Below, in pieces: positions 41,901 to 51,565 of a stretch of 64,000 bases of DNA. The stretch comes from Bacteroidales bacterium. GTDB taxonomy: Bacteria > Bacteroidota > Bacteroidia > Bacteroidales > WCHB1-69. A program made the position numbers and the translations under genes. Location of the stretch: contig JAFXSR010000012.1 of NCBI GenBank assembly GCA_017525505.1, positions 1 to 64,000 of the forward strand, given 5' to 3'. The notes beneath the pieces were generated by a model, which was not told where the DNA came from, did not search any database, and saw nothing but the letters and a program-made list of their open reading frames with translations. Positions within the stretch are counted from its first letter, which is position 1. Every line of letters starts with the position of its first letter.

Positions 41901-42788
41901 ATGGGAAAACTGACCATACATACCACCAACTACCTGCGTACAGGTTACGAGGAGAACGATATCACCCCCGAAGATTATATCTCGGCCATCTTGGAATACG
42001 ACAATCAAGGCAATGTGATTTCAGAGAATACCTATAACCCTGATGCCACACTTTTGTCTGCTACCACTACCGCATACGATGATAACCATCATCCTTTGCT
42101 GGTAAAGAACTACGACGGTGAGGGCATGCTTTGCGAGCAGATCAGTAGCGTGTACGAAAACGGCCGGCTGGTGGAACAGAAACAATGCTACGGTGAAGGT
42201 ATGCCCGAATATACTACCCGCCTGGTGTATGAAAATGACCGCCTGTTGCGCCGCAATTGCTACGAGGAGGAAGAATTTTCCTATACCGAAAGGGCTTTCT
42301 CATACAATGACAAGGGCCAGCTGGTGAAGGATGTGGAGTATGATGAGGATGGCAATGAACTGTATGTCACCACCATGCAGTACGACGAGAAAGGTCGCGT
42401 GATTGTGCGTGTGCGTGATGAAGTGCAGCAGAAAGACCGCCGTACCGTCAATTTTGAATACGACGAACAAGGCCGGAAAATCAAGGACCTGATATACAAT
42501 TATGAGGAGGCCCTGATTGCCAAAGTGTATTATCGCTACGACAGCGAGAACCGCCAGACAGAGCAGGAAGAGGAGGATTTGGACCATTACCGGCTGACGA
42601 CCTACGAATATGATGGCAACAATGTGGTGAAAATCTCCGCATACGACAAGGAGAAAAACCTGTTGTCTTATACCATTTACACTTACGATGCTGAGGGAAG
42701 GGTGCTAACCCAAGACGCATATTCCAATGATGAGGTGAATCCTACTGTCTGCCGATTGATGAATCATACGGATTATAACAGAGCGTAG
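41901..42788 (+). CDS. YD-repeat-like protein of unknown function
   Basis: 295 residues, no signal peptide. It is made of short repeats with YDexGnvi or YDexGR patterns (EYDNQGNVISENTY, EYDEDGNELYVTTM, QYDEKGRVIVRV, EYDEQGRKI, TYDAEGRVLTQDAY). These resemble RHS/YD repeats but without the large RHS core or toxin tail. Cytoplasmic by appearance. It is the first gene of a run in which the next gene, radA, starts 2 bases after its stop. Function unknown. Confidence 0.6.
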   Translation: MGKLTIHTTNYLRTGYEENDITPEDYISAILEYDNQGNVISENTYNPDATLLSATTTAYDDNHHPLLVKNYDGEGMLCEQISSVYENGRLVEQKQCYGEGMPEYTTRLVYENDRLLRRNCYEEEEFSYTERAFSYNDKGQLVKDVEYDEDGNELYVTTMQYDEKGRVIVRVRDEVQQKDRRTVNFEYDEQGRKIKDLIYNYEEALIAKVYYRYDSENRQTEQEEEDLDHYRLTTYEYDGNNVVKISAYDKEKNLLSYTIYTYDAEGRVLTQDAYSNDEVNPTVCRLMNHTDYNRA

Positions 42789-42790
42789 TC

Positions 42791-44164
42791 ATGGCCAAGA
42801 CCAAAACACAGTTCTTCTGCAAAAATTGTGGACACCAGTCCGCCCAGTGGATGGGGCGTTGCCCGTCGTGCGGCGAGTGGAACACCTTTGAGGAGGAAGT
42901 GTTGGTGCGCCAGGAGACCCCAAGAGGCAAGTCCAATGCGGTAATACGGCAGAGCAAACCCAAACTGTTCAGTGAGATTTCCCTGCAGGAAATGCCGCGT
43001 CTGCATTCCCATATCGGCGAACTGGATCGCGTGTTGGGCGGAGGCATTGTGGCAGGCTCTATCACCTTACTGGGCGGCGAGCCTGGTATCGGAAAGTCAA
43101 CTTTGCTGCTGCAGATGGCCTTGCAGATGACAGAGACCAAGATATTGTATGTGTCGGGTGAGGAGAGCGAAAGCCAGCTGAAGATGCGTGCCGAGCGTCT
43201 GGGAAGTCCCGATGCGCTGAGACATTGCTATATTCTGACAGAGACTTCCACCCAGGAGATTTTCAAGCATATAGAGGACCTACAACCGCAGTTGCTGATT
43301 GTGGATTCCATCCAGACCTTGCAGAGCAACTTGATAGACTCTGCCTCAGGCTCGGTGTCGCAAATCAAAGAGTGCGCCGCCGAGTTCCAGCATTTGGCCA
43401 AAACAACCGCCATTCCGGTATTCCTGATTGGACATATCACCAAAGATGGTACTTTGGCGGGTCCCAAGATTCTGGAGCATATTGTGGATACGGTGCTGCA
43501 GTTCGAGGGCGACCAGCATTATGGTTACCGCATTGTACGTTGCATCAAAAACCGCTTCGGGTCCACCTCGGAGTTGGGTATTTTCGAGATGAATGAGAAT
43601 GGCTTGCGTGAGGTGCTGAATCCTTCAGAAATACTGGTTTCCCAGCACGAAGAGGACTATAGCGGCAGTGCTATCGCCGCGGTGATGGAAGGCAACCGCC
43701 CCATCATGATCGAAACCCAAAGTCTGGTGAGTTCGGCGGTTTATGGTACCCCGCAGCGTTCGGCCACAGGCTTTGACACCCGCCGTATGAATATGTTGCT
43801 GGCAGTGCTTGAAAAACGTTGCCGCTTCAAAATCGGTGCCAAAGATGTGTTCCTGAATATCGCCGGTGGCATCCATGTGGAGGATCCTGCTATCAACCTG
43901 GCCGTGGTGGCGTCTATCCTGTCGTCAACAGCCGATATTGCCATCGATGCCAAAACCTGTTTTGCGGGCGAGCTGGGACTGAACGGCGAAGTACGCCCCG
44001 TGACCCGTATCGAGCAGCGTATCATGGAGGCCAACAAGCTGGGCTTTACCCGTATGTTTGTATCCAAATACAATTTGAAAGGTGTGAAGTTGAGCGGTTT
44101 GAAAATCAAAATCCTGCCTATTTCACGGGTGGAAGAGATGTTGTCTTTATTGTTCCAATCGTAA
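42791..44164 (+). CDS. radA: DNA repair protein RadA
   Basis: 457 residues. N-terminal C4 zinc finger (FFCKNCGHQSAQWMGRCPSC), RecA-like core with Walker A GGEPGIGKSTLLLQ, Walker B LLIVDSIQTL, the RadA-specific KNRFG motif, and a C-terminal Lon-like domain (about 280-455). It promotes branch migration in homologous recombination. Complete. Confidence 0.97.
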   Translation: MAKTKTQFFCKNCGHQSAQWMGRCPSCGEWNTFEEEVLVRQETPRGKSNAVIRQSKPKLFSEISLQEMPRLHSHIGELDRVLGGGIVAGSITLLGGEPGIGKSTLLLQMALQMTETKILYVSGEESESQLKMRAERLGSPDALRHCYILTETSTQEIFKHIEDLQPQLLIVDSIQTLQSNLIDSASGSVSQIKECAAEFQHLAKTTAIPVFLIGHITKDGTLAGPKILEHIVDTVLQFEGDQHYGYRIVRCIKNRFGSTSELGIFEMNENGLREVLNPSEILVSQHEEDYSGSAIAAVMEGNRPIMIETQSLVSSAVYGTPQRSATGFDTRRMNMLLAVLEKRCRFKIGAKDVFLNIAGGIHVEDPAINLAVVASILSSTADIAIDAKTCFAGELGLNGEVRPVTRIEQRIMEANKLGFTRMFVSKYNLKGVKLSGLKIKILPISRVEEMLSLLFQS

Positions 44165-44167
44165 AAA

Positions 44168-45271
44168 ATGAAAAAATACTGGTTGCCGATATTGCTTTTG
44201 CTTTTCTCGACAGGCCTGATGGCCCAGTCGAACGGCAACTATGTGTATAATTTTCTGTCGCTCAATTACTCCAGCCGCATTGCGGGTTTGGGTAGCAACC
44301 TGCTTTCTGTTCATGACGAGGATCCGTCCATCATCATGACCAATCCTTCGCTGATTAGCGACAGACACCACACCTCGCTGATGATGAACTTTACCAATTA
44401 TTTCAGGGGTTCCAACTATGTGTCGGCGATGTATTCACATTCGTTTGGCAACGTGGGAAGTTTCGCTTTTGAGATGCGTTATGTCGGCTATGGACGATTT
44501 GTGGAAACCGATGTGACAGGGCAGGAGATAGGCTCATTCCGCGCTGGCGATCTGGCCGCAATTGTGGGTTGGGGCCGCGAGTTGGGCAAGGGTTTCTCTG
44601 TCGGTGCCAGCCTGAAAATGATTTATTGCGGCTATGCTGATTACAATTCTTTCGGAATAGCCGCCGATGTGGCTGGTACTTACCATAACGAGAAAAAACG
44701 GCTTTCTGTTTCCTTGTTATTCAAAAACATGGGCTCCGAACTTAAGCCGTTCACCCCGGGAAATTTCGAGAAGTTGCCGTTTGACATACAGCTGGCTTTT
44801 TCCCAGCGCTTTGCCCATATACCGGTAAGATACCACATTTCATTGCATTCGCTGTACAAATGGAATATGGCATACACGGGTACTGACAATCCTTTGTACT
44901 CAAAGGATGCCATCACCGGTGAGGTGCAGACCCCCTCCAAGGCGGCTACTTTTTTTGACAATTTGTTCCGTCATGTGGTGGTGGGCATCGAAATCATCCC
45001 AGTGAAGTACCTGTCGCTGTATTTCGCTTACAATCACAATATACATCAGGAGATGAAGATTCCGCAGAAGCGTAGTTTCGCTGGTTTCTCCTATGGCTTC
45101 ATGATCAATATCAGATCGATACAGGTCGGTTTCTCACGTAACCATTATGCGGTGGGGGCAGTGCCTAATAATCTGACGTTCAGTATGAATATTGAAGAGT
45201 TAAGTAAATTGTCCAAAGAAAATAAAGAAAAGAAATTAATACGTCAAAATTCAAAAAATGAAAAGAATTAG
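44168..45271 (+). CDS. porQ: Type IX secretion system protein PorQ
   Basis: 367 residues with a signal peptide (about 1-20, STGLMAQ). An outer-membrane beta-barrel of the PorV/PorQ family: NYVYNFLSLNYSSRIAGLG at the start, FAFEMRYVGYGRF and FAGFSYGFMINIRSIQVGF at the end. PorQ and PorZ help attach T9SS cargo with A-LPS in related species. The gene overlaps the following C25 protease gene by 14 bases, so they are co-translated. Confidence 0.88.
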   Translation: MKKYWLPILLLLFSTGLMAQSNGNYVYNFLSLNYSSRIAGLGSNLLSVHDEDPSIIMTNPSLISDRHHTSLMMNFTNYFRGSNYVSAMYSHSFGNVGSFAFEMRYVGYGRFVETDVTGQEIGSFRAGDLAAIVGWGRELGKGFSVGASLKMIYCGYADYNSFGIAADVAGTYHNEKKRLSVSLLFKNMGSELKPFTPGNFEKLPFDIQLAFSQRFAHIPVRYHISLHSLYKWNMAYTGTDNPLYSKDAITGEVQTPSKAATFFDNLFRHVVVGIEIIPVKYLSLYFAYNHNIHQEMKIPQKRSFAGFSYGFMINIRSIQVGFSRNHYAVGAVPNNLTFSMNIEELSKLSKENKEKKLIRQNSKNEKN

Positions 45272-48200
45272 TGCGCTTTTGCTGCTTCTGTTGGTGGTAA
45301 ACCTGGTGTTCGCCCAGAAAATTGCCTATACCGTCCTGTCCTCCGATGACAATGGGTTGACAGTGAAAATTGACTTGCCTGCATATTCCGCATCACCAGT
45401 GGAAATCAACGGCCAGATATATCAGAAACTGGCCCTCTCGGGCGCATATACCCTCGATGAGTTGGGTGTTCCGGAGTTGTTGGTGGATGGAAAATCATTG
45501 ATTATACCGGTGAATAGCCAGCCAACAATATCTGTGTTAAATGCTGATTATGAGGTGCTTGAGAATTTCAATTTGCTTCCTTCCAAAGGTGTGATCTTCA
45601 GAAATACCAATCCTGAAGATGTGCCTTATCAGTTTGGTGCTGCCTATCAGAGGAATAGCTATCAGTTTGATAGTCCCGTCCTATTGTCTGAAACATTTTA
45701 TCTTCGCGATTTCCATGGTGTTACACTCCGTACTATGCCTTTTGACTACAATCCGGTGCTACACCAACTCAAGGTTTATCATTCACTGACCGTACGGGTG
45801 AACTATAATGCTCCTTATACGGTTCAGCGTGCCCGCAAAAATTGCGCCGAATTCAATGAGGTCTATCAGCAGTTCTTCTTGAATTATGAGAGACCTCGTT
45901 ACACCACTATTACCGAGGCGGGTGAGATTCTGATTATCACGCCGGCTCAGTTTGTGAACGCCATGCAGCCGTACGTGAACTGGAAAATCAGAAATGGTTA
46001 TCCTACGACCATGGTTACCTTAGAGGAAGTGGGTAATTCCAATACAGCTGTCAAGAATTATATCACGACCTTTTACAATGAGCATAATCTGGCTTTTGTT
46101 TTGATTGTAGGTGACGGTAATTTGTTCCCCTATTTCACCAAAGACGGTGAGGTCTCCGATAATTTTTACTCCGAAATTGTGGGCAATGATGAAGTGCCGG
46201 ATATCATCTTGGGCAAGATTTCCGCAGAGAATGCCACACATGTGACTACACAGGTGAACAAGTTCATCCAGTATGAGGAGAATCCTGAGCAAACCTCCCA
46301 TTTTGCCACTTTTTTGGGTATCGCTTCTTCTGAAGGACCAGGTGAGGACAATGAGTATGACTATCAGCATATCCGCAATATTGACAATAAATTGCAGGCT
46401 TTTACCTATACAAGTGGTTACGAATTGTTTGAGGGTTCTCAAGGAGGTTTGGATGCCAGCGGCAATCCAACCGCTGCCAATGTAAGTACTGCTGTGAATG
46501 CGGGTGTGGGTATCATCACTTATTGTGGACATGGAAGTGAAACTAGTTGGGGAACCACAAATTTCAACAATTCACAGATCAACAATCTGACCAATTACTA
46601 TAAATTGCCATTTATTATTTCGACGGCTTGTTTGAATGGCAGTTATGTCAACAACACCTGCTTTGCCGAGGCTTGGTTGCGAGCCACAAAGAATGGCCAG
46701 CCTACGGGTGCTGTCAGTACGGTGATGTCCACCATGAGCCAGCCTTGGAATCCACCTATGGTTGGCCAAGATGAGATGGTCCGTTTGCTGACTGGCGCTG
46801 AGAATACTCCGGTGAAGCGCACTTTTGGCGGTATTGTTTTCAATGGTCTGGCCAAAATGCACGATGTTTATCCGACGACTTCCTCACAGGGATTGCAGAC
46901 CATGCGTACATGGGTGCTTTTCGGTGACCCGACTTTGCAGGTGCGTACCGCTGTTCCTCAGTACCTGACAGCTACACACAATGGCCAACTGTTTGCCGGT
47001 GTCACGCAGTTGCAGGTCTCGTCTCCTGTGGAAGGCGCCAAGGCGGTGCTCACTAAGGGCAATACCATTCTTGCACAGGGAATCATTTCAGGAGGTAGCG
47101 TTATGCTGAATTTCAATGAGACGTTGCTTCCTACCGATACCGTACATTTGCTCGTGTCTAGCTTTAATTATGTTCCGTATCAGGCCGATATTCCTGTTAT
47201 CGTGAACAATGAACCGTACCTCATTTATATGAGACACGAGATTGATAATGTCTCAGGACATCCTTCATACAACGAGTCGGTGGATGTGACCCTTCAGATG
47301 AAGAATGTGGGTGGGGTTGCTTCCTCCGATTTCTCGGTGGTGGTGACGACTGATGATGAATATGTCACCATGTTGCAGAATACGTTCAACTCAACGGGAT
47401 TACAGCCCAATGAGAGCGTTTCCATTGCAGATGCTATCCGTTTCAGAGTGGCTCCGAATGTGCCTTACGGTCATATCGCAAATTTCCATGTGGTTGTGAC
47501 ATCTGGTGATTTTGTGACAGAACAGGATTTCTCACAATTGCTGTATGCGCCGAAACTGGCTATTGGTAGCTGCACGGTAGATGATTCACAATCCACAGAG
47601 ACCGTTAATGGGCGTATTGACTACAACGAGACCGTGAACCTGAATATCCCGTTGCAGAACATTGGTAACGCCAAGGCCCTGTTTGGCTTTGTTACAGTGG
47701 AAAATCTTAGTGATGCGCTTATCTTCAACTCTCCTATGACACAGACGGTGCCGTTTGTGGCGGAGGATGCTTCCGTCATGCTGAATCTATCGGTGTCTGC
47801 CAACCCTAATGTACAGGAAAGCACTGTGGCGGAGTTTAGAGTTGTCTATACGGCAGGTTTCTATAAGGCTGAACGGACTTTCGCTTTGTTGATAGGTGCT
47901 AGTATTGAAGATTGGGAAACGGGAGATTTCTCTTCCTACGACTGGGATTTGGGAACTGCCAACCAGTGGCAAATTACCACTTTGCATCCCTATGAAGGCA
48001 CATACGCCGTGCGTTCCGCTCAAATTGGAAACAGTAAAAGTTCTTCGCTGAAACTGTCGATGGAAGTTGCTCAACCTGATACCATCTTCTTCTATTATTA
48101 TGTGTCCTGTGAGCAAGGAGGATCCAGTTGGTGGGGTCAGACACAGCAGTATGATTATTTGGCTTTCTATATCAATGGCACAAAACAGGACTCATGGGAC

Positions 48201-48623
48201 GGGGAAGTGGCTTGGACCAAGGCGACATATCCTCTTGCTGCGGGATCCTACACATTTGAGTGGCGTTATGTGAAAGACAATTACCAAACGGGTGGTGAGG
48301 ATTTAGCCATGATTGACTATATCTCCCTGCCCGGTGCTGCCAAGTCTCCGACAGCAGTGGAGAATGTGACTGGAGCTGGAGAAAGCATCAGTTGCTATCC
48401 CAATCCAGCAAGCGATTATGTGGTGGTTGCCGGTGAACAACTGGCCTCATTGCAGCAAGGCAGGGTTGACCTGTTCAATGTCTCGGGACAGCGTCTGCGC
48501 AGTGTGGCGGTGACGGATTCACGAATCACTGTGGATGTGCGCGATCTGGCTGCGGGAACTTACCTGATGGTGATTTGGAATGGTAAACAAAGAGTAAAAG
48601 CTATTAAAATTTTGAAGAAATAA
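45258..48623 (+). CDS. Gingipain-like C25 cysteine protease with T9SS sorting domain
   Basis: 1121 residues. Signal peptide (about 1-20, LVFAQ), a C25-type propeptide (about 20-200), the caspase-like C25 domain (about 215-570) with His425 in YCGHGSETSW and Cys458 in ISTACLNGS, several Ig-like domains (about 570-1040) and a T9SS type A tail (about 1046-1121, CYPNPASDYVVV). It would be exported by the T9SS and act as a surface or released endopeptidase. Catalytic His and Cys are both present. Not PorU: nothing nearby resembles porV and the layout is that of a cargo protein. Confidence 0.85.
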   Translation: MKRISALLLLLLVVNLVFAQKIAYTVLSSDDNGLTVKIDLPAYSASPVEINGQIYQKLALSGAYTLDELGVPELLVDGKSLIIPVNSQPTISVLNADYEVLENFNLLPSKGVIFRNTNPEDVPYQFGAAYQRNSYQFDSPVLLSETFYLRDFHGVTLRTMPFDYNPVLHQLKVYHSLTVRVNYNAPYTVQRARKNCAEFNEVYQQFFLNYERPRYTTITEAGEILIITPAQFVNAMQPYVNWKIRNGYPTTMVTLEEVGNSNTAVKNYITTFYNEHNLAFVLIVGDGNLFPYFTKDGEVSDNFYSEIVGNDEVPDIILGKISAENATHVTTQVNKFIQYEENPEQTSHFATFLGIASSEGPGEDNEYDYQHIRNIDNKLQAFTYTSGYELFEGSQGGLDASGNPTAANVSTAVNAGVGIITYCGHGSETSWGTTNFNNSQINNLTNYYKLPFIISTACLNGSYVNNTCFAEAWLRATKNGQPTGAVSTVMSTMSQPWNPPMVGQDEMVRLLTGAENTPVKRTFGGIVFNGLAKMHDVYPTTSSQGLQTMRTWVLFGDPTLQVRTAVPQYLTATHNGQLFAGVTQLQVSSPVEGAKAVLTKGNTILAQGIISGGSVMLNFNETLLPTDTVHLLVSSFNYVPYQADIPVIVNNEPYLIYMRHEIDNVSGHPSYNESVDVTLQMKNVGGVASSDFSVVVTTDDEYVTMLQNTFNSTGLQPNESVSIADAIRFRVAPNVPYGHIANFHVVVTSGDFVTEQDFSQLLYAPKLAIGSCTVDDSQSTETVNGRIDYNETVNLNIPLQNIGNAKALFGFVTVENLSDALIFNSPMTQTVPFVAEDASVMLNLSVSANPNVQESTVAEFRVVYTAGFYKAERTFALLIGASIEDWETGDFSSYDWDLGTANQWQITTLHPYEGTYAVRSAQIGNSKSSSLKLSMEVAQPDTIFFYYYVSCEQGGSSWWGQTQQYDYLAFYINGTKQDSWDGEVAWTKATYPLAAGSYTFEWRYVKDNYQTGGEDLAMIDYISLPGAAKSPTAVENVTGAGESISCYPNPASDYVVVAGEQLASLQQGRVDLFNVSGQRLRSVAVTDSRITVDVRDLAAGTYLMVIWNGKQRVKAIKILKK

Positions 48624-48624
48624 G

Positions 48625-49392
48625 ATGTCGAAACCGCTGATTTTGATTGTCAATGACGATGGCTATGAGGCCAAGGGTATGTACGCCTTGGTGGAAGCCG
48701 CAAAAGAATATGGAGAAATAGTAGTGGTGGTGCCTGACAGCGTGCGCTCAGGTATGGGCCATGCCATCACCATGAATGAACCTCTGCGTGTGAGCCTTTA
48801 TAAAGAGGTGGATGGTATTAAGTATTACAGAACCAATGGAACTCCCGTGGATTGCGTGAAATTGGGACAGAAAGTCGTGCTTCGGGGTAGGAAAATAGAT
48901 ATGGTGCTGTCGGGCATCAACCACGGCTCCAATTCGTCTGTCAGCCTGATTTATTCGGGTACCATGGCGGCGGCGATCGAAGGCTGTTTTGAAGGCTCCA
49001 GAGCTGTGGGTTTCTCCCTGCTGGATTATTCGCCCAACGCTGACTTCACCGCAGCGAAACATTTTGCCAAGATGCTCATTCCAAAGTTGCTAAAAATGAC
49101 TTTCCCGCCATATATCTCCTTGAATATCAATATTCCAAAGGGAAATATCGAGGATATCAAGGGAATCAAGATCACACGGCAAACCAAAGGCTATTGGGAA
49201 GAGGATCTGGAAGAACGTGTTGACTGTTTCGGAAGGCCGTATTACTGGTTGTCAGGTTATCTGGTTGACCAGGACGGGAAGGAGGACAGCTGTCAGTGGG
49301 CACTCACCCACAATTACATATCCATCCAGCCGGTACAGGTGGATTTGACAGCTTATCAGTATATGGATAATTTTAAATTTCTGGAGGAATAA
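48625..49392 (+). CDS. surE: 5'/3'-nucleotidase SurE
   Basis: 255 residues. It starts ILIVNDDGYEAKGM, with the metal-binding DD pair, and has VVVPDSVRSGMGHAITM and SGINHGSNSSVSLIYSGTM. It dephosphorylates nucleoside monophosphates in the cytoplasm. It begins 2 bases after the protease stop and overlaps the next gene by 1 base. Confidence 0.95.
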   Translation: MSKPLILIVNDDGYEAKGMYALVEAAKEYGEIVVVVPDSVRSGMGHAITMNEPLRVSLYKEVDGIKYYRTNGTPVDCVKLGQKVVLRGRKIDMVLSGINHGSNSSVSLIYSGTMAAAIEGCFEGSRAVGFSLLDYSPNADFTAAKHFAKMLIPKLLKMTFPPYISLNINIPKGNIEDIKGIKITRQTKGYWEEDLEERVDCFGRPYYWLSGYLVDQDGKEDSCQWALTHNYISIQPVQVDLTAYQYMDNFKFLEE

Positions 49393-49694
49393 TGGGCAAT
49401 TTTGTAGATAAATTGAGAAAAGACTCTATGCCGATGGGACTGTTCATCGGCTTTATTTGTCCCGCCATTTGTTTTGGACTCTTGTATGCCATTATTACGC
49501 TGGTTCAGCATCAAACTGGAGCTTTGAATATGGACCGTATGATTCAGAAACTCATTTTGCTGAGCGTGATTCCCAACGTGCTGTTACTGCGGTATTATTT
49601 GGTGAAACTGAAATACGACCTCACAGGCAGAGGCATTTTGTTGGTGACCTTTGCCATTGCCATGCTGTTTGCGGTGCTGGAAATTGCCTTATAA
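49392..49694 (+). CDS. Small three-helix membrane protein next to surE
   Basis: 100 residues with three membrane helices (about 16-38, 52-68, 80-98). In many Bacteroidota a protein of this kind lies between surE and lpxB. Here lpxB is absent and a REP-like palindrome and a surface-protein gene follow. The start overlaps the surE stop (TAATG). Function unknown. Confidence 0.65.
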   Translation: MGNFVDKLRKDSMPMGLFIGFICPAICFGLLYAIITLVQHQTGALNMDRMIQKLILLSVIPNVLLLRYYLVKLKYDLTGRGILLVTFAIAMLFAVLEIAL

Positions 49695-49697
49695 CAA

Positions 49698-49727
49698 TGT
49701 AGAGACGTTTCATGAAATTTCTCTACA
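49698..49727. repeat. REP-like palindrome at the end of the surE run
   Basis: Arms TGTAGAGA and TCTCTACA around CGTTTCATGAAATT. Directly after the last gene of the run; possible terminator. Confidence 0.7.
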
Positions 49728-49791
49728 CGGTAACTTGATTAGCATAGTCCCTTTATTCTTATTGCGACAAGAAACTTAAAATAATAAGATT

Positions 49792-51485
49792 ATGAAAAAA
49801 CTCCTGTTATTTTTGGCAGTAGTAGTTTTATAAGCACCGCAGCTTTCGCCCAAAGCGTAACCCTAACCTTTACCGCCAAGGATGCGGCCAACCAACATGT
49901 ACAGCTCAACCGTGTGTCCATCACCAACCTGACCAAGGGCTGGCAAGAGACCATTTACTGGCCCGATACCACCTTAACCATGCAGAACGGTACGGGTATC
50001 GCCGATGTAGAGATTCACGGCCGTGTGTCTCTACAAATGTCGCAAAACAACCCCAACCCCTTCACCGGCACCACCGAGGTGAACCTGATGGTGGCAAACG
50101 AAGGAACGGTGGCATTGGACATTGCCGACATCAATGGCCGTATTGTTGTGGTGAATGATTATGCTTTACAAGCGGGTTCCCACCAATTCCGCATCACCCT
50201 GGCCACCGCCGGCACCTACGTGATGACCACCCGCCAGAGCGGCCAAACCTCCTCCATCAAAATGGTATGCAACGGTGGCGGGAATGGCAACAGAATCGAA
50301 TACACGGGAACTGTTTTGGCGAATGATTATTCGCCCCAACCCGTCAAATCCAGCTTCCGCGTCAGTACCACAAACCCCTTCACCTTCGGCGACCAGATGG
50401 AATACGTAGGCTTTGCTTCCATTAACTGCATTGCGGCAGAAAGCCAGCATATTACACAGGTGCAGGAAGCTTCCCAGACCTTCACTTTGCAGTTTTCCGA
50501 AACGCAGCATCAGTTGCCAATCGTTACCACTAATACGATAACTTCTATTACGGCTAATTCTGCCACTTGCGGTGGTGATGTTACTTCAAATGGTGCTTCT
50601 TCCGTTACCGCTCGCGGTGTATGCTGGAGTACTTCGCAGAACCCTACTGTGAGCGAAAGCTACACCACCGATGGCAGCGGTACGGGCAGTTTTACCAGTA
50701 ATATTACAGGTCTGACTACTGGCACTACTTATTATGTGCGGGCGTATGCCACCAATAGTGCAGGTACGAGCTATGGGGAACAACGAAGTTTTACTGCTGT
50801 TGTTGATGCTGGATATTCTTGCCCAGGTGCTGCCACAGTGACAGACTATGACAACAATACTTACAACACGGTGCAGATTGGCAACCAGTGCTGGATGAAG
50901 AAGAATTTACGCACCACACACTATAGCGATGGCACAAGCATACCTTTGGGCAGCAGTACAAGTAATACAACCGCATATTATTATGTTGACAATAACATTT
51001 CCAATGTGAGCACTTACGGCTATCTGTACAACTGGCCTGCGGTAATGGGTAACTCATCTTCCAGCAGTGCTAATCCCAGTGGCGTTCAGGGTATATGTCC
51101 AACAGGCTGGCATGTTCCGAGTGATGCAGAGTGGATACAGCTGAGTGACTATGTGGGCAGCCAAACGCAGTATCAGTGTGGCGCTAATAGCGCCTATATA
51201 GCCAAGGCTTTGGCGTCAACATCAGGATGGGCCATTATTATGTCCAATTTATGTGCTGTGGGTCTTGAGCCGAGTTCAAATAATTCCACGGGCTTTTCGG
51301 CTCTTCCCGCTGGCTGCTACGGCAGCAACTTAAGCTCTTTTGGCAGCGACGCTGACTTCTGGAGTGCTACGCAGATTTATGGCAACTTCGTTTACTACCG
51401 GCAGATTACCTACAGTGGAGCCTACCTGTACAGGAATGCCAACGACAAGTCCTACGGATATTCGGTCCGTTGTCTTCGGGATTAG
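49792..51485 (+). pseudogene. FISUMP surface protein with frameshifted signal peptide
   Basis: From ATG 49792 the frame reads MKKLLLFLAVVVL and stops at 49831. Shifting one base gives ISTAAFAQSVTLTF and then an open frame to 51485. One T appears to be missing at about 49827-49829, so the intact protein would have about 564 residues. Order: signal peptide, a beta domain, a T9SS-CTD-like segment placed internally (NNPNPFTGTTEV), one FN3-like repeat of the 5304-6548 family, and a C-terminal FISUMP domain (CWMKKNLRTTHYSDG to YSVRCLRD). A REP palindrome is part of the coding sequence (50006-50035). The remaining frame from 49914 lacks a signal peptide. Confidence 0.7.
50006..50035. repeat. REP-like palindrome inside a coding sequence
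   Basis: Arms TGTAGAGATTCACGG and CCGTGTGTCTCTACA, 30 bases, in frame, encoding the residues VEIHGRVSLQ. Nearly the same as the intergenic copy at 17337-17366. Confidence 0.8.
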
Positions 51486-51512
51486 AGCAGACTGCAGTCA
51501 ATGTTAATAAAA

Positions 51513-51540
51513 TAGAGACGCGATTAATCGCGTCTCTACA
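51513..51540. repeat. REP-like palindrome between convergent genes
   Basis: Arms TAGAGACGCGAT and ATCGCGTCTCTA with no loop. It lies in the 80-base gap between two converging genes and may terminate both. Confidence 0.75.
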
Positions 51541-51565
51541 TTGTCACCTGATACTTGTAACCTGA

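Noticed and set aside
45258..48623. Identification of the C25 protease as PorU
   Set aside because: There is no porV beside it, and the Ig-like region and layout are those of a secreted gingipain-like cargo; kept only as a hypothesis in the findings.
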